Shown here piece after piece: positions 46,074 to 56,132 of a stretch of 64,000 bases of DNA. The position numbers and the translations under genes were made by a program. This DNA comes from Anabaena lutea FACHB-196 (GTDB lineage Bacteria; Cyanobacteriota; Cyanobacteriia; Cyanobacteriales; Nostocaceae): assembly GCF_014698305.1 (NCBI RefSeq), contig NZ_JACJST010000001.1, positions 186,001-250,000 of the forward strand. The letters run 5' to 3'. Each line of letters begins with the position of its first letter. Position 1 is the first letter of the stretch. The notes beneath the pieces are model-generated. The model searched no databases, was not told the DNA's origin, and saw only the letters and a program-made list of their open reading frames with translations.

Positions 46074-46490
46074 ATGGAATGTAAAATTTTTTTGAAAGTA
46101 AATACAGATTTAGATGCTGCTGCTGAAATTTTATCTTGGTTTGAGCAGATTAATCAACCTCCTTTTCCAGATCAACAAATTTGGTGGCAACTCCAAACAA
46201 TACTTATAGAAGGATTTATAAATATTGTTGAACATGGACACAAGAATTTATCCCCTTTAACTCCCATTGAATTGGAAGCTATACGCTTCAATAAACACAT
46301 AGAAATTCGCATCTGGTGTTTTGGCCAACCTTTTGATTTAGCTCAACAATTACAAGATACTCCAGAATTAGAGGATAATGATAAAGAACGGGGAAGAGGT
46401 TTGAAAATTATATCTGCAATTGCAGACAAATTGACCTATGAACAGATAGCAGATAACCGTTATTGTTTATTTATGAGCAAATCTTATTGA
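46074..46490 (+). CDS. RsbW/HmpW-like serine kinase anti-sigma factor (HATPase_c_2)
   Basis: The 138-residue GHKL ATPase has an N-box [11 protein letters not shown] and a G-box region [21 protein letters not shown]. This is the kinase of the partner-switching triad: it phosphorylates the STAS antagonist and otherwise binds a sigma factor or other target. The STAS and PP2C genes lie directly upstream on this segment. Its stop overlaps by 7 bases the stop of the convergent hybrid kinase. Confidence 0.88.
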   Translation: MECKIFLKVNTDLDAAAEILSWFEQINQPPFPDQQIWWQLQTILIEGFINIVEHGHKNLSPLTPIELEAIRFNKHIEIRIWCFGQPFDLAQQLQDTPELEDNDKERGRGLKIISAIADKLTYEQIADNRYCLFMSKSY

Positions 46491-49400
46491 GATTGATTTC
46501 TCTTGGTTAAAAAGGCTTGAATTCCCTGAAGCGATGCTTCTAAATCAGCTACTAATTTATCTACACCAGTAAGATCCTGACTACGAATCATTTGTTCTAG
46601 TTTCTCTGCTGTTTGCTGGATGATTGTAGCTCCTATATTACCACTAGAGCCTTTAATATGATGGGCTTCTTGCCCCAGTTTTCGATAATCATTAATTGCT
46701 ATTGCGGCTTTGATTGTCTCTACATGAAACGGGATATCTTCCACGAACATTTCTAATAGCTCAAACTCAAATTCTGTATTATTTTCTGAAAGTTGATGTA
46801 GATGATCCCAATTAATTGCTAAACCCTCGAGCAAACTACTATCTGTGCCAGAAATTGTTGGCGTTGTTGGCACTGAAATCATTGTTTTTTGTTGAGTAAC
46901 TATCACCTGACTCCAACGTTCTAGTACCATTGCTAACTTATCTTTAACTACTGGCTTACTCAGATAGTCATCCATGCCAGCATCTAGACAGCTTTGTTGG
47001 TCTTCTTTCATGGCGTTAGCAGTGATAGCAATTACTACAGGTTGGTGACCGCTTGCAAATGAGCTTGCTTGCCGACGACGAATTTGTCGTGCAGTCTCCA
47101 AACCATCTAGAATTGGCATTTGGCAGTCTAAGAGAATTAAGTCATAGGGAATTTTATCCAATAACTGCAAAACTTCTTGACCATTAGCTACAGTATCGGC
47201 ATCATAGCCTAGTTGCTGAAGCTGTTTGAGGAGAACTTTTTGATTGATCAAATTATCTTCTGCTATTAGTAATTTTAGCTTTGATTGAGCAGAACTAGCT
47301 ATCTGTTTACCTGCCTTCTTCGCAGACGGTTGCTCAATTTTGAGAACTTCCACATAATCTAGTTTGGCCTGGTTGCTCAAAATATTCATAATTGTATCCA
47401 ACAACCGGGATGGCTTGATCGGCTTAACCAAATAACTAGCAAATCCTATGTTTAAAGCTTGTTGTACTTCATCTCTTTGATTAGTAGAAGTCAACATAAT
47501 TAAAGGGATATTAGTAATAGCTGCATTTGCCTTAATTTGCACTCCCAAAGTCAAGCCATCTATGTGGGGCATTTGCATATCAATCACAGCAATATCATAG
47601 GGCTTCCCTTGTTCGGCAGCTATCTCTAAAGCCTTTAAGGCAGTAGTCGCATCGCTAGCCTCCTCCACTTGCATTCCCCAAGAAGTAGCTTGGTGGTAGA
47701 TAATTTTACGATTAGTAGCATTGTCATCGACTACTAATAAGCGGCGCTCAGTGAGTAGCTCACAGTTTTGAAGCTGGGAAATAGGCTGTGGCTGTTTGGT
47801 AAAAGGTAGCTCAAACCAGAATTTAGATCCTTTACCTATCTGACTTTTTACCCCGATTTCTCCTGCCATCAAATTCACTAAATATTGACAAATGGCTAAT
47901 CCCAAACCTGTACCACCATACTGGCGGGTAATGGAAGCATCTACTTGGGTAAATGGTTGAAATAGTTTGTTTTGATCTTCTGGGCTAATGCCAATACCGG
48001 TATCTGTAACGGCAAAATGGATCGTAGCTGTATTATAGTTTTCTGATTTCAGTTCTGCTCGCACCACTACCTCTCCGACGCTGGTAAACTTGAGAGCATT
48101 GCTGATCAAATTCATCAAAATTTGCCGCAGGCGACTTGCATCTCCTTGGAGGTGAGTGGGGACGTTGCGATCAATCAAGGCTGCAATTTCCAATCCTTTT
48201 TTATGGGCTTGGGGAGCGAGTAATTCCAAAACTTCCTCAATACAAGTGGATAATTCAAAATCTAGGGTTTCGAGCATCATTTCCCCGGCTTCAAGCTTGG
48301 ATAAATCCAAAATCTCGTTGATCAGGGATAAGAGAGCATCTCCACTCACACGAATTGTTTCCACAAAATCTTGCTGCTCTGGATTGAGAGGTGTTTCTAA
48401 CAATAAGCCGGTCATTCCCAAAACGGCGTTCATCGGGGTGCGGATTTCATGACTCATGTTAGCCAAAAAGCTACTTTTGGCAAGAGAAGCTAACTCAGCT
48501 TGGTGACGAGCAACTTCGAGTTCTTGTCTTTGCAAAGTTTCTGCTTGGAGCAATTTGGCTTGAGTTAAGGCAATACCAATTTGGTCAGCGAGGGATTTTA
48601 AAAGTTCAATTTCCCAGGTAGTCCAATTCCGGGAATTGTGGCATTGATGGGTAATTAGCAGCCCCCAAAATTTATCTTTGAGGAAAATGGGAATGACAAG
48701 GTTAGCTTTGACATGAAACTGTTGCAGCAATTCCAAATGGCAAGGCTGGATTTTAGCTTGATTGATATCATTAATACTGCTAATCCTTCCTTGACGATAT
48801 TTTTGGATGTACTGTTCTGTAAAACAAGGATCAACAATATTCTGTCCCAGAACCGCAGGGATGCTGGGAATCAATGCTTCTTTTAGTGCTGTTAATGAGC
48901 TATTTGCCTGTAACTCTAGGATCAGTACACGGTCGGCTTGCAGTAACTTCTGCACCTCTGTGACACTGGTTTGGAGAATTTCATCGATTTGTAGAGAATG
49001 GCGAATTTTCAGGGTGATGTCGGCTAACAATTGCGATCGCCAATTCTGGCGTTGAACTTTTTCTTCTGCCTGCTTGCGTTCTATAAACTGACCTATCTGC
49101 TTACCAATGGACATCATACTCTTGAGCAAATCTGCATCTTCTTGCTGATTTTTTTTGTTAAAGAAAGTTATGACTCCAAAAGTTTCGTTTCCACTGCATA
49201 TAGGAAAAGCAAAAGCTGATTGCAGTCCTACTTGAGCCGCAGCTTTTGCTCTCAAAAAGTGAGCATCATCAATAACACTAGTCAGCCAAACAGGTTCAGA
49301 ACTAGCCCAGACACGACCAGGCAAACCCATCCCTGGGGCAAAGTTTGTTTGTTTGGTGATTGCTTCAAACTCTTGTAGTTCTGGGGTTTCTCTATACCAA

Positions 49401-51127
49401 CAATCAAGATAACGTAAAACATTTACTTGTTGGTCTACTAGCCAAATTTCACCCCAATCCCAACCTAAATTCTCGCAAATTCCTCGTAATATCCGGTGAG
49501 TAGCCTCACTAATAGTGATCGACTCTGCCAAGGCGCTGGTTGCTGCGTATTGTGCCGCTAGATGCTGTTGAGTTAGTTTGCGAATGGTAATGTCAATACC
49601 CGTACTGATAATGTATTCTACTGTCCCTTCTTCGTCTTCTAGGGTGGTGTTTGTCCATTTAATCAATCGCAAACTTCCATCTTTCCTTACCCAGTAGTTT
49701 TCAACTTCCTTAGGACTTTTATGATCTCGTAACTGCCCTAAGTATACTTTGACGGACTCTACTGCTTCGGGAAGGATGAACAAATTCCAAAGATACCTAC
49801 CTCTCACCTCATCAAATGAGTAACCCGTTACTTGCTCACAGGCTTGATTGAAGCGAACAATTTGCCCTTGTGAGTCGAGAACAATAACTAAGGTGCTGGC
49901 TGTGTCTAGGACTGCTGAGATAAAGTTGCGTTCTTTTTTCAGTGCTGCCTCTGTTCGTATCCGTTTGGTAAATTCTTGATAAATGAAGTAGTAGACTAAG
50001 GCCAGAATAATAGAACATAAACAAATGGCAATCGCCACATTAACAATTGTCTGTTTTCCATTAGCTTTAGCTATCGCAGACTCTTGCTTCAGCACTTTGT
50101 TTCTCTCATCTTCCATATCATGGATCAATTTGCGGATATCATCCATGAGAGACTGTCCCTGATTGGTCAGCACTAACTGCAAGGTTGCTTCCAAATTGTT
50201 CTGTTGGCGGAAGTCTATAGTCTGCTTGAGTTCTGAAAGTTTAGCTGCTATTAAACGTTCCAGAATGACGATTTGCTGCTGTTGATATGGTTGTGCTACT
50301 GTTAAAGACTTCAAAGTTTGAAGTTCTTGATTAATCTTGCCAACAGATTCTTCATATGGTTTTAAATAAGACTGTTTTCCTGTCAGCAAGTAACCACGTT
50401 GTCCAGTTTCAGCATCTTTAATTAAAGATAGTAATCTTTCTTGCTTGTTTATTTGCTCTTGGATTTTTATGACTTGATTACTAGTTTTAATAAATAGTTT
50501 CGTATTTTGATAAGAAACAACACCAATCATGACTAAAATTGCTGATGCTAATCCAAATCCTGCTGCAACCCTTTTGAAAAATTGGATGCGTATTTCCTTT
50601 GGTTGTTTGCGTTCCTGGCTTGCAAGTACCAAACTAGCTAAATTGCGTCGAATTTCTAGTTGCTTGATGACTTGACGACCTAAAATTTTTAATGCTTCTA
50701 CCTGTTCGGGAGTTAGTTCCCGTGGTATGTGATCAATTACACAGAGCGTTCCTAGTCCGTATCCCTCTGATGTAGTTAAAGGCACTCCAGCATAAAACCG
50801 GACATGAGGGTCAGATACCACTAGGGGATTGGTGGCAAATCTTTCGTCAATTGTGGCATCAGGAACGATAAAAACATCCTTTTGTCGGATAGCATGAGTA
50901 CAAAATGCAATATCACGAGATGTTTCTAATGCCTCTAAACCTACTTTGGATTTGAACCATTGGCGATTTTTATCGACTAGGCTAACCAAGGCAATAGGAG
51001 TTCCACAAATATATGAAGCTAGTTGAGTAAGATCGTCAAACGCTTCTTCGGGTGGGGTGTCTAGAATCTTATATTCTAAAAGTGCTTCTAATCTTTGTGA
51101 TTCATGCTCAGGTAATGGTCTTTTCAT
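46484..51127 (-). CDS. Hybrid histidine kinase, GAF-CHASE3-PAS-GAF-GAF-HisKA-HATPase-REC-REC-Hpt
   Basis: The protein has 1547 residues. An N-terminal GAF domain (about 20-165) precedes two membrane segments at about 187-208 and 362-382, which enclose a CHASE3-type sensor ([32 protein letters not shown]). PAS (about 400-515) and two GAF domains (about 535-690 and 705-865) follow. The H-box is [14 protein letters not shown] and the HATPase boxes are DTGIGIS and GTGLGLAIC. Two receivers lie at about 1160-1285 and 1310-1435 ([17 protein letters not shown]). A C-terminal Hpt domain carries [12 protein letters not shown]. It is a complete phosphorelay in one chain. The partner regulator is not in the window. 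Confidence 0.94.
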   Translation of the reverse strand: MKRPLPEHESQRLEALLEYKILDTPPEEAFDDLTQLASYICGTPIALVSLVDKNRQWFKSKVGLEALETSRDIAFCTHAIRQKDVFIVPDATIDERFATNPLVVSDPHVRFYAGVPLTTSEGYGLGTLCVIDHIPRELTPEQVEALKILGRQVIKQLEIRRNLASLVLASQERKQPKEIRIQFFKRVAAGFGLASAILVMIGVVSYQNTKLFIKTSNQVIKIQEQINKQERLLSLIKDAETGQRGYLLTGKQSYLKPYEESVGKINQELQTLKSLTVAQPYQQQQIVILERLIAAKLSELKQTIDFRQQNNLEATLQLVLTNQGQSLMDDIRKLIHDMEDERNKVLKQESAIAKANGKQTIVNVAIAICLCSIILALVYYFIYQEFTKRIRTEAALKKERNFISAVLDTASTLVIVLDSQGQIVRFNQACEQVTGYSFDEVRGRYLWNLFILPEAVESVKVYLGQLRDHKSPKEVENYWVRKDGSLRLIKWTNTTLEDEEGTVEYIISTGIDITIRKLTQQHLAAQYAATSALAESITISEATHRILRGICENLGWDWGEIWLVDQQVNVLRYLDCWYRETPELQEFEAITKQTNFAPGMGLPGRVWASSEPVWLTSVIDDAHFLRAKAAAQVGLQSAFAFPICSGNETFGVITFFNKKNQQEDADLLKSMMSIGKQIGQFIERKQAEEKVQRQNWRSQLLADITLKIRHSLQIDEILQTSVTEVQKLLQADRVLILELQANSSLTALKEALIPSIPAVLGQNIVDPCFTEQYIQKYRQGRISSINDINQAKIQPCHLELLQQFHVKANLVIPIFLKDKFWGLLITHQCHNSRNWTTWEIELLKSLADQIGIALTQAKLLQAETLQRQELEVARHQAELASLAKSSFLANMSHEIRTPMNAVLGMTGLLLETPLNPEQQDFVETIRVSGDALLSLINEILDLSKLEAGEMMLETLDFELSTCIEEVLELLAPQAHKKGLEIAALIDRNVPTHLQGDASRLRQILMNLISNALKFTSVGEVVVRAELKSENYNTATIHFAVTDTGIGISPEDQNKLFQPFTQVDASITRQYGGTGLGLAICQYLVNLMAGEIGVKSQIGKGSKFWFELPFTKQPQPISQLQNCELLTERRLLVVDDNATNRKIIYHQATSWGMQVEEASDATTALKALEIAAEQGKPYDIAVIDMQMPHIDGLTLGVQIKANAAITNIPLIMLTSTNQRDEVQQALNIGFASYLVKPIKPSRLLDTIMNILSNQAKLDYVEVLKIEQPSAKKAGKQIASSAQSKLKLLIAEDNLINQKVLLKQLQQLGYDADTVANGQEVLQLLDKIPYDLILLDCQMPILDGLETARQIRRRQASSFASGHQPVVIAITANAMKEDQQSCLDAGMDDYLSKPVVKDKLAMVLERWSQVIVTQQKTMISVPTTPTISGTDSSLLEGLAINWDHLHQLSENNTEFEFELLEMFVEDIPFHVETIKAAIAINDYRKLGQEAHHIKGSSGNIGATIIQQTAEKLEQMIRSQDLTGVDKLVADLEASLQGIQAFLTKRNQSQ

Positions 51128-51310
51128 ACAAAAATGTGTAATTTATATTTAGATAATTGTGGACATAAACATATTTTGTATCCCCTCCATATTTCGGGAA
51201 AAGAGTTATTTGGGCATCGATGAGCAACCAAAGGGATTAAGAGCGTTTTTACATTTAATTGGTAGTTATAAATGCTCCAGTAAGTCACTTGTGAGTTGAT
51301 TCACTGACTC

Positions 51311-51460
51311 TCAGCCTTTTACTTTTGATTGTAATTGCTTTATTAAGTTGAGTAATAGCTCTACTGTATGACGCATCGATTCATCTGCAATCCCTTTTGG
51401 CTCGATGGTTTGCAGCAAATCTAGTTCTGAAAAGTTCTTGGAAATCAGATTTTGCGTCAT
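51311..51460 (-). pseudogene. Truncated transposase N-terminus (IS66-like remnant)
   Basis: A 49-codon frame starts with MTQNLISKNFSELDLLQTIE and ends LLNLIKQLQSKVKG. The helical start with LLNLIxxLQSKV resembles the N-terminus of IS66-related transposases found in cyanobacteria. The frame stops immediately afterwards and no downstream transposase domain is present. I infer a decayed insertion remnant; a short genuine gene is the alternative. Confidence 0.4.
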
Positions 51461-51563
51461 GTGTCCTATTTTATGACACTGTGTGTACCTTGCTTCGCTT
51501 ATTTTCCTCTGCTACTCCTACTTATTGAGCCGATACGCATAAACCTCCAGCCTACGCACCCGT

Positions 51564-51679
51564 GTTTCAGTCCCCTTGAGGGGATTAAGTATGCAGAAAC
51601 TAAAACTGCAATTTTAAAAAATAAGTCTTTTTCAGGATTCCTGTTTCAGTCCCCTTGCGGGGATTAAGTATGCAGAAAC
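51564..51679 (-). CRISPR. Two-repeat CRISPR mini-array
   Basis: Two 37-bp repeats (51564-51600, 51643-51679) flank one 42-bp spacer. Read on the minus strand the repeat begins GTTTCTGCATACTTAAT and ends with the CCCCGCAAGGGG hairpin and the handle ACTGAAAC. The last 23 bases equal those of the main array, and four positions in the first 15 differ. The distal copy has one change in the hairpin (CCCTCAAGGGG), typical of a degenerate trailer repeat. It follows the CARF gene stop by about 100 bases in the same direction, so it could be transcribed with the cas operon. The rest of 51128-51779 shows only a transposase remnant. Confidence 0.9.
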
Positions 51680-51779
51680 TCTAGTTGTCTTAATTCAGGG
51701 GTACGACGTAGATTAACTTATTGGGGAAGTCGAGGTTGAGGGTTTTGGCAAATAGGAAGGGTGCGATCGCTATTTTTCT

Positions 51780-52913
51780 TTATTTGAACTCGTAGTAGCT
51801 GTCAGAATCTACACGCATAAAAGGAGAATATGCTCTACGCTCACTATCAGGATTAACTTTAACCTTACTTGCATAGTCAGCACCTTCCTGATCTTCACGA
51901 ATTGCTCTCCAAACCAATAAACGCCAACCTTCCACAGATACTAAATAGCGATCTGTTGTTCTACCAGGCTTGAGCCAACGCAATCCATTTCCAACATTAA
52001 TATGTTCATATTGCGAAAAACTATCTTTAGAAGTAGCAGCCCGCAATAGAAACCGAAATGGATCGCAGTCATCTAATTGTGCCAGGTTATCAAAACAATC
52101 TCTGATAGCTTTTTGTGAAAGAAAAGGAACTAATACAGAAGGTTTACGCATTTCTTCAAGAAACAAAAAACCTACAGCAGAAATAGTTACGTGATTATTA
52201 GAAAACTCAACTAGCGATTCCAACATTTTTCTTTCTGCATAAGGAACTCTTTCTTCCCATTCTTCTTGAGAGATTTCTGTCTCACGCTCTATTTTTTCAA
52301 ATAAATCTTTATAGATGTCAAATTGCGATCGCTTAAATTCTACAGGAAGCGGAGGTAATTCTAGTAATTTAGTTGACTGTTCAAATATGTAATCACACTT
52401 AATTCCTTTCAACATACCTAGCAAAACCGTGTAAGGAACTAGAGCTTTATATCCTCCAGTTGGATTCAGAATAATATTACTTGCATCATAACTTTCAACT
52501 TCTTTAAGAATACGTTTCACAAAGTTAACAACACCTTCTTTTCTGAACAATTCAGCATCTACAACTTGCAGCCCTGGGATTTTTTCAGTTTTAACATCTA
52601 TGTTATCCCGGTAATATTTGAGATATTTTTCAACTGCAAGAGCGCAGCAATACCCATCATCTGTATTTGAAGCAAGCAAAATTACTCTATCTTCATTAGT
52701 AATCCCAATCCTAAAAAGAGAGTGAACTTCAGCAGATAAATTGTTCTTCAAATTTTCATCTTCAGGAAGAATTTCACGAAAGGTAGAAAATACTTTTTCA
52801 GCAGCATCTTCTATACTTTTTTGTTTTTTAACCCAATTAATTAAATCTCTTGGGTGAATTCCTAAAGATTTTGCAGCACTTGTTCCTACTGAACATATAA
52901 CTGTTTTAACCAT
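51780..52913 (-). CDS. CARF-domain (APE2256/TIGR02619-like) type III ancillary effector with possible RelE-like tail
   Basis: The 377-residue protein has a CARF domain at 1-190. The cyclic-oligoadenylate pocket is marked by CSVGTSA (7-13) and NPTGGYKALVPY (150-161). A helical middle region spans about 200-300. No RxxxxH motif exists anywhere, so it is not a HEPN RNase of the Csm6/Csx1 type. The tail (about 305-345; GLRWLKPGRTTDRYLVSVEGWRLLVWRA) has the basic beta-strand pattern of RelE/HigB mRNA interferases, so a CARF-RelE (Cami1-like) effector is a reasonable hypothesis. AGGAG lies 8 bases before the ATG. It is the last cas gene of the operon, 39 bases after cas6. Confidence 0.82.
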   Translation of the reverse strand: MVKTVICSVGTSAAKSLGIHPRDLINWVKKQKSIEDAAEKVFSTFREILPEDENLKNNLSAEVHSLFRIGITNEDRVILLASNTDDGYCCALAVEKYLKYYRDNIDVKTEKIPGLQVVDAELFRKEGVVNFVKRILKEVESYDASNIILNPTGGYKALVPYTVLLGMLKGIKCDYIFEQSTKLLELPPLPVEFKRSQFDIYKDLFEKIERETEISQEEWEERVPYAERKMLESLVEFSNNHVTISAVGFLFLEEMRKPSVLVPFLSQKAIRDCFDNLAQLDDCDPFRFLLRAATSKDSFSQYEHINVGNGLRWLKPGRTTDRYLVSVEGWRLLVWRAIREDQEGADYASKVKVNPDSERRAYSPFMRVDSDSYYEFK

Positions 52914-52952
52914 TTTAAAATCTCCTGATAATTGTTTGTATAACTGATTTTC

Positions 52953-53717
52953 TCAAATGCTTTTTGTCTTTCCCATCCCCAACCGTGTCTTCATCCCCGT
53001 ACCAGAAAACCGTGCATATTCAACTAATAAATTAGCCACATTTGCCAATAAAGGATCAGCACGTTGGAAAATTTGTAATGTTACATCCCCAATAAATCCA
53101 TTCACAAACCCTTTATGTAATTGATAAGTTCGCGTTTGAATTTTGTGATTTTTAATCACAACTGCGTTACTAAGATAAGCAATTAATTCATCACCTCCTA
53201 AATAAACAGGTGCAAAATTATTCCAGCGTTCTAACCAACTGCGAAACATTAATGTAGGTAGAGGTAGAGGTAGGGGTAAGTTGGTTGTACCTTGGGAAAA
53301 AGCTGTAGGAGTGATAAATTGCAGTTCAAAGCGTCTGACTGGTTCTGGTTCATTTCCTACTAAGTTTGTATAGAGTTCTTCATAGCTGGTTATTTCATCT
53401 CCACGATTGATGATTTCAAACTTCGCGCCGAGAAATTCTAAAGAATCGCCAATATTTAAATGAGAAATTGCTTTTGCTGATGTTTCATTCAATCCACACA
53501 AAGATAGTTTGTAAAATTCCTCTGGATGGAATGTAATAAAATCTTTGGATATGGAGTAAAAGCCAGTTATTCCTGAGTAGGAAAGAGAGGGTATAGTCTC
53601 GCTTCCCATTTCTAAACCTAGCTGTTGATGCAGTTGCTTTACAAGTTCCAAGCTATAGGAACGAGGTAATACTGTTGATGTAGATACGGTTAATGTAAAG
53701 GTTGATTGAATTAGCAT
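52953..53717 (-). CDS. cas6: Cas6 CRISPR RNA endoribonuclease
   Basis: The protein (254 residues from this ATG) has the two-ferredoxin-fold organisation of Cas6. The C-terminal glycine-rich segment is visible in KGFVNGFIGDVTLQIF and YARFSGTGMKTRLGMGKT. An N-terminal His in LVKQLHQQLG is a candidate catalytic residue. Cas6 cuts the precursor within repeats, here expected to leave the 8-base ACTGAAAC handle. I chose the ATG at 53717, which overlaps the csm5 stop by 7 bases (ATGCTAA). The longer frame to 53747 adds MGKARNIIRY inside csm5. Confidence 0.9.
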   Translation of the reverse strand: MLIQSTFTLTVSTSTVLPRSYSLELVKQLHQQLGLEMGSETIPSLSYSGITGFYSISKDFITFHPEEFYKLSLCGLNETSAKAISHLNIGDSLEFLGAKFEIINRGDEITSYEELYTNLVGNEPEPVRRFELQFITPTAFSQGTTNLPLPLPLPTLMFRSWLERWNNFAPVYLGGDELIAYLSNAVVIKNHKIQTRTYQLHKGFVNGFIGDVTLQIFQRADPLLANVANLLVEYARFSGTGMKTRLGMGKTKSI

Positions 53718-55075
53718 ATATCTGATAATATTTCGAGCTTTACCCATCCAGGAGCAAATTCTATTTCTCCATTCTTATTCATTACAGTGCGTCTGGATTT
53801 GGGCGCTTTAAATGATGGAGCGCGATTTTGAGGATTACCACATTCATCAAGAATACCTCTTCTAGTTGTCTCATTTAGATGTAACCCAATTGTAGTTCCT
53901 AATATTCCACTTCCCCATCCTAATCGCAAGTTAAAAGGACAGTCAAATTCTTTATAAAATTCATTAATTATATCAAAGTTTAGGTTAATTTTTCTGCCAT
54001 TAATGTTGATTAATTCATTTTGTATTTGTTGCCAATAATTTCGTTCATGACTCCATTGTTCTTGAGCAAATTCTTTACAGATATTTAAGATATCTTCAAT
54101 GGTTTGAAATGGAATTTTTATTCCATCATTTCGGCTAAACCAAGATAACATTCCCGTCATAGCTTCATATTCATCTATGTAGCCATCTATATTAACTCTA
54201 AATTCGGTTTTTACATTATGAATCATTTCAGCATAAATAGAACCACGATATTTTGCTATATTTTTTTGTGGTATAGAAGTTTTATCTCTGTAGTAACTAG
54301 AAATGATCACTTCATCCAATAAAGATAAGTTAATATTGCCAGTTTTTAACATGGGTTGAGTATCTGCAATTTTTACACTTCTCATGAGGTCTGTATTCGC
54401 TTCACTTTCGTGGTTAAATTGTCTATCTTGATAGGTCAACCAAAAGTTAGAAAATAAATCTTTCATAAACAGTTCATTACCTAAGTTTTTCTTGCTTCTA
54501 CCGATTTTTCCATTTATTGTTAACCTTTCTTGAAGTTGTTGCTCAATATTACTAAGTCGTGCTGGTTTATTTTTAAGCATATAGTATGCAATTGCAGTCC
54601 TGATTGCTCCTTTAATTGATGAACCAGGAATATATAATTGTCCAAAAGCATTACGGATTATTGGACGTATTTCATGATTAACTCTATGTCCAAAAGATTT
54701 GTTTATGATTCCATAATCAGGAAAGACACTTTGATTTTCAAACCATTTATCACCCAAAGCTAACTCGATGATTTCTGCTATTTTCTGATCATCTTTGTCT
54801 TCAATTGCTCGAATATATACTTCTAAAGCTTTTCCTGAATTCAAATCCTTAATTCTTTCCCAAGGTTTAGGCTTTTGCAAATTACCGCGCTTATGCAATG
54901 CCTTTGTTAAGGCTTCCTGATTAGGAATATAAATTTTTTCAGTAGTTTGTAAATATTCAAATGGATTTAATCTCTGTACTTCTGAACCAATATGTAAAAG
55001 TGGACTAGTTAACTGTATCCGTTTTGATTGATAAAAGTCAGGTTTTTTAAGTGCAGATTCAGAAGCAACAAGCAT
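53711..55075 (-). CDS. csm5: Type III-A RAMP protein Csm5
   Basis: The 454-residue RAMP protein carries the block FGQLYIPGSSIKGAIRTAIAYYML typical of Csm5 and Cmr-type RAMPs, and a glycine-rich loop near the end (FNLRLGWGSGILGTTIGLHL). Csm5 caps the 3' end of the crRNA in the Csm complex. It overlaps csm4 by 17 bases and cas6 by 7, so translation is coupled. The C-terminal 60 residues are basic (FKAPKSRRTVMNKNG). Confidence 0.88.
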   Translation of the reverse strand: MLVASESALKKPDFYQSKRIQLTSPLLHIGSEVQRLNPFEYLQTTEKIYIPNQEALTKALHKRGNLQKPKPWERIKDLNSGKALEVYIRAIEDKDDQKIAEIIELALGDKWFENQSVFPDYGIINKSFGHRVNHEIRPIIRNAFGQLYIPGSSIKGAIRTAIAYYMLKNKPARLSNIEQQLQERLTINGKIGRSKKNLGNELFMKDLFSNFWLTYQDRQFNHESEANTDLMRSVKIADTQPMLKTGNINLSLLDEVIISSYYRDKTSIPQKNIAKYRGSIYAEMIHNVKTEFRVNIDGYIDEYEAMTGMLSWFSRNDGIKIPFQTIEDILNICKEFAQEQWSHERNYWQQIQNELININGRKINLNFDIINEFYKEFDCPFNLRLGWGSGILGTTIGLHLNETTRRGILDECGNPQNRAPSFKAPKSRRTVMNKNGEIEFAPGWVKLEILSDIC

Positions 55076-56132
55076 GATTTTCTTTTCCCTGTACTTTAAT
55101 TGGTAAACTTAAGCTGATACCACTCCGGTAAATACTATGTTTTGTGAATTCCTTTGGTTTTACATCTACCAGTTTTCCTTTTGGTGGTGCAGAAAAAACC
55201 GAACCTTCACTAAACATTCTTACCATTTGGCGACGTAACTGACTTTCTGCTATCCAACCGCCCCTTTCTTGAATTTCGTAACTGGCTTGATCTAAAAATT
55301 CAGGTTTGATAGGTGAATCCCAAAATAAACTCATGAGGATATGATGATTTCCAGCGTGAAAATTAACTACAGATTGCCAATTTTCTGGTAATTCTAACCA
55401 GCTAAGTTCAAATCTTCCTGCGCCACTAGAACGTTCTCCACCAATTCCTTCTTCTCCTAAAAGATATAAAGCAGCTTGAAGTTTATCGGCTAATTTTTCA
55501 CCTTCTGGAGAGAGTTCTAGAAGAAAGTATAAACCTGAAGGGTTTTTCTCCCAATCAAATTGAACAAAGCCTGTATGATAAATGTTTGTAGCTCTGGTAT
55601 TTCTATCTATGGCTATTTTAGGGAGTTGTTCAATTTTGCAAGCTTTGCTGTAGTTAAATGTTTCTGCTGTTGCTAGTTCTCCTTCGGTTTTATCAGGGGT
55701 GTGATTTTCTAATTCCTGAGCATCATCTGTGGTGAATCCTGTTTCCTGATACCATCTTTGCCAGATTTCTAAAGGTAAATAGTTGAGTTTTTTGTAGGCT
55801 TTAAAAAATGCTAAATCATCATCTGGATAGTTAATGGGAAATTTCAGAGGACGGGGAAGATAGTAAATTGTATTTTTCCCCACTTGTCGATAGATAAATG
55901 TAGAACTGATGCGAAAGGGGGGTATGAGTTGGGGTTGTTTGTCTGTGGGAAATAGCTGTAATAATTCCTCTACGGCTTTTTTGCCAAACAACCGCGCATA
56001 TATACTTACCCAGGCGCTAAATAAACTATCGGAACGAATGCGATCGCTCGTCTCTTCCATTCCAATTCCCAGTTCCCCAAAATGAGCTAAATTACGTCCA
56101 AAATTGAGTTTTACTAATTTCCAAACACTCAT
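55059..56132 (-). CDS. csm4: Type III-A RAMP protein Csm4
   Basis: The 357-residue protein starts MSVWKLVKLNFGRNLAHFGE, followed by TSDRIRSDSLFSAWVSIYARLFG, the characteristic beginning of Csm4/Cmr3-like RAMPs. The glycine-rich loop is EEGIGGERSSGAGRFELSW. Csm4 holds the 5' handle of the crRNA and contacts Cas10. It overlaps csm3 by 4 bases (ATGA). Confidence 0.9.
   Translation of the reverse strand: MSVWKLVKLNFGRNLAHFGELGIGMEETSDRIRSDSLFSAWVSIYARLFGKKAVEELLQLFPTDKQPQLIPPFRISSTFIYRQVGKNTIYYLPRPLKFPINYPDDDLAFFKAYKKLNYLPLEIWQRWYQETGFTTDDAQELENHTPDKTEGELATAETFNYSKACKIEQLPKIAIDRNTRATNIYHTGFVQFDWEKNPSGLYFLLELSPEGEKLADKLQAALYLLGEEGIGGERSSGAGRFELSWLELPENWQSVVNFHAGNHHILMSLFWDSPIKPEFLDQASYEIQERGGWIAESQLRRQMVRMFSEGSVFSAPPKGKLVDVKPKEFTKHSIYRSGISLSLPIKVQGKENHACCF

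Noticed and set aside
50785-50802. CCGGACATGA inside the large hybrid kinase gene, resembling the dispersed repeat end
   Set aside because: It encodes part of the GAF domain ([10 protein letters not shown]) with no partner arm, so it is a chance match.
51452-51667. Plus-strand open frame of 71 codons over the mini-array
   Set aside because: It runs through both CRISPR repeats and has no ribosome binding site or conserved character.
51780-52913. Calling the CARF gene csm6
   Set aside because: There is no HEPN RxxxxH motif anywhere in the protein.
53718-53747. Ten-residue N-terminal extension of Cas6
   Set aside because: It lies wholly in csm5 coding sequence; the ATG overlapping the csm5 stop is the more usual coupled start.
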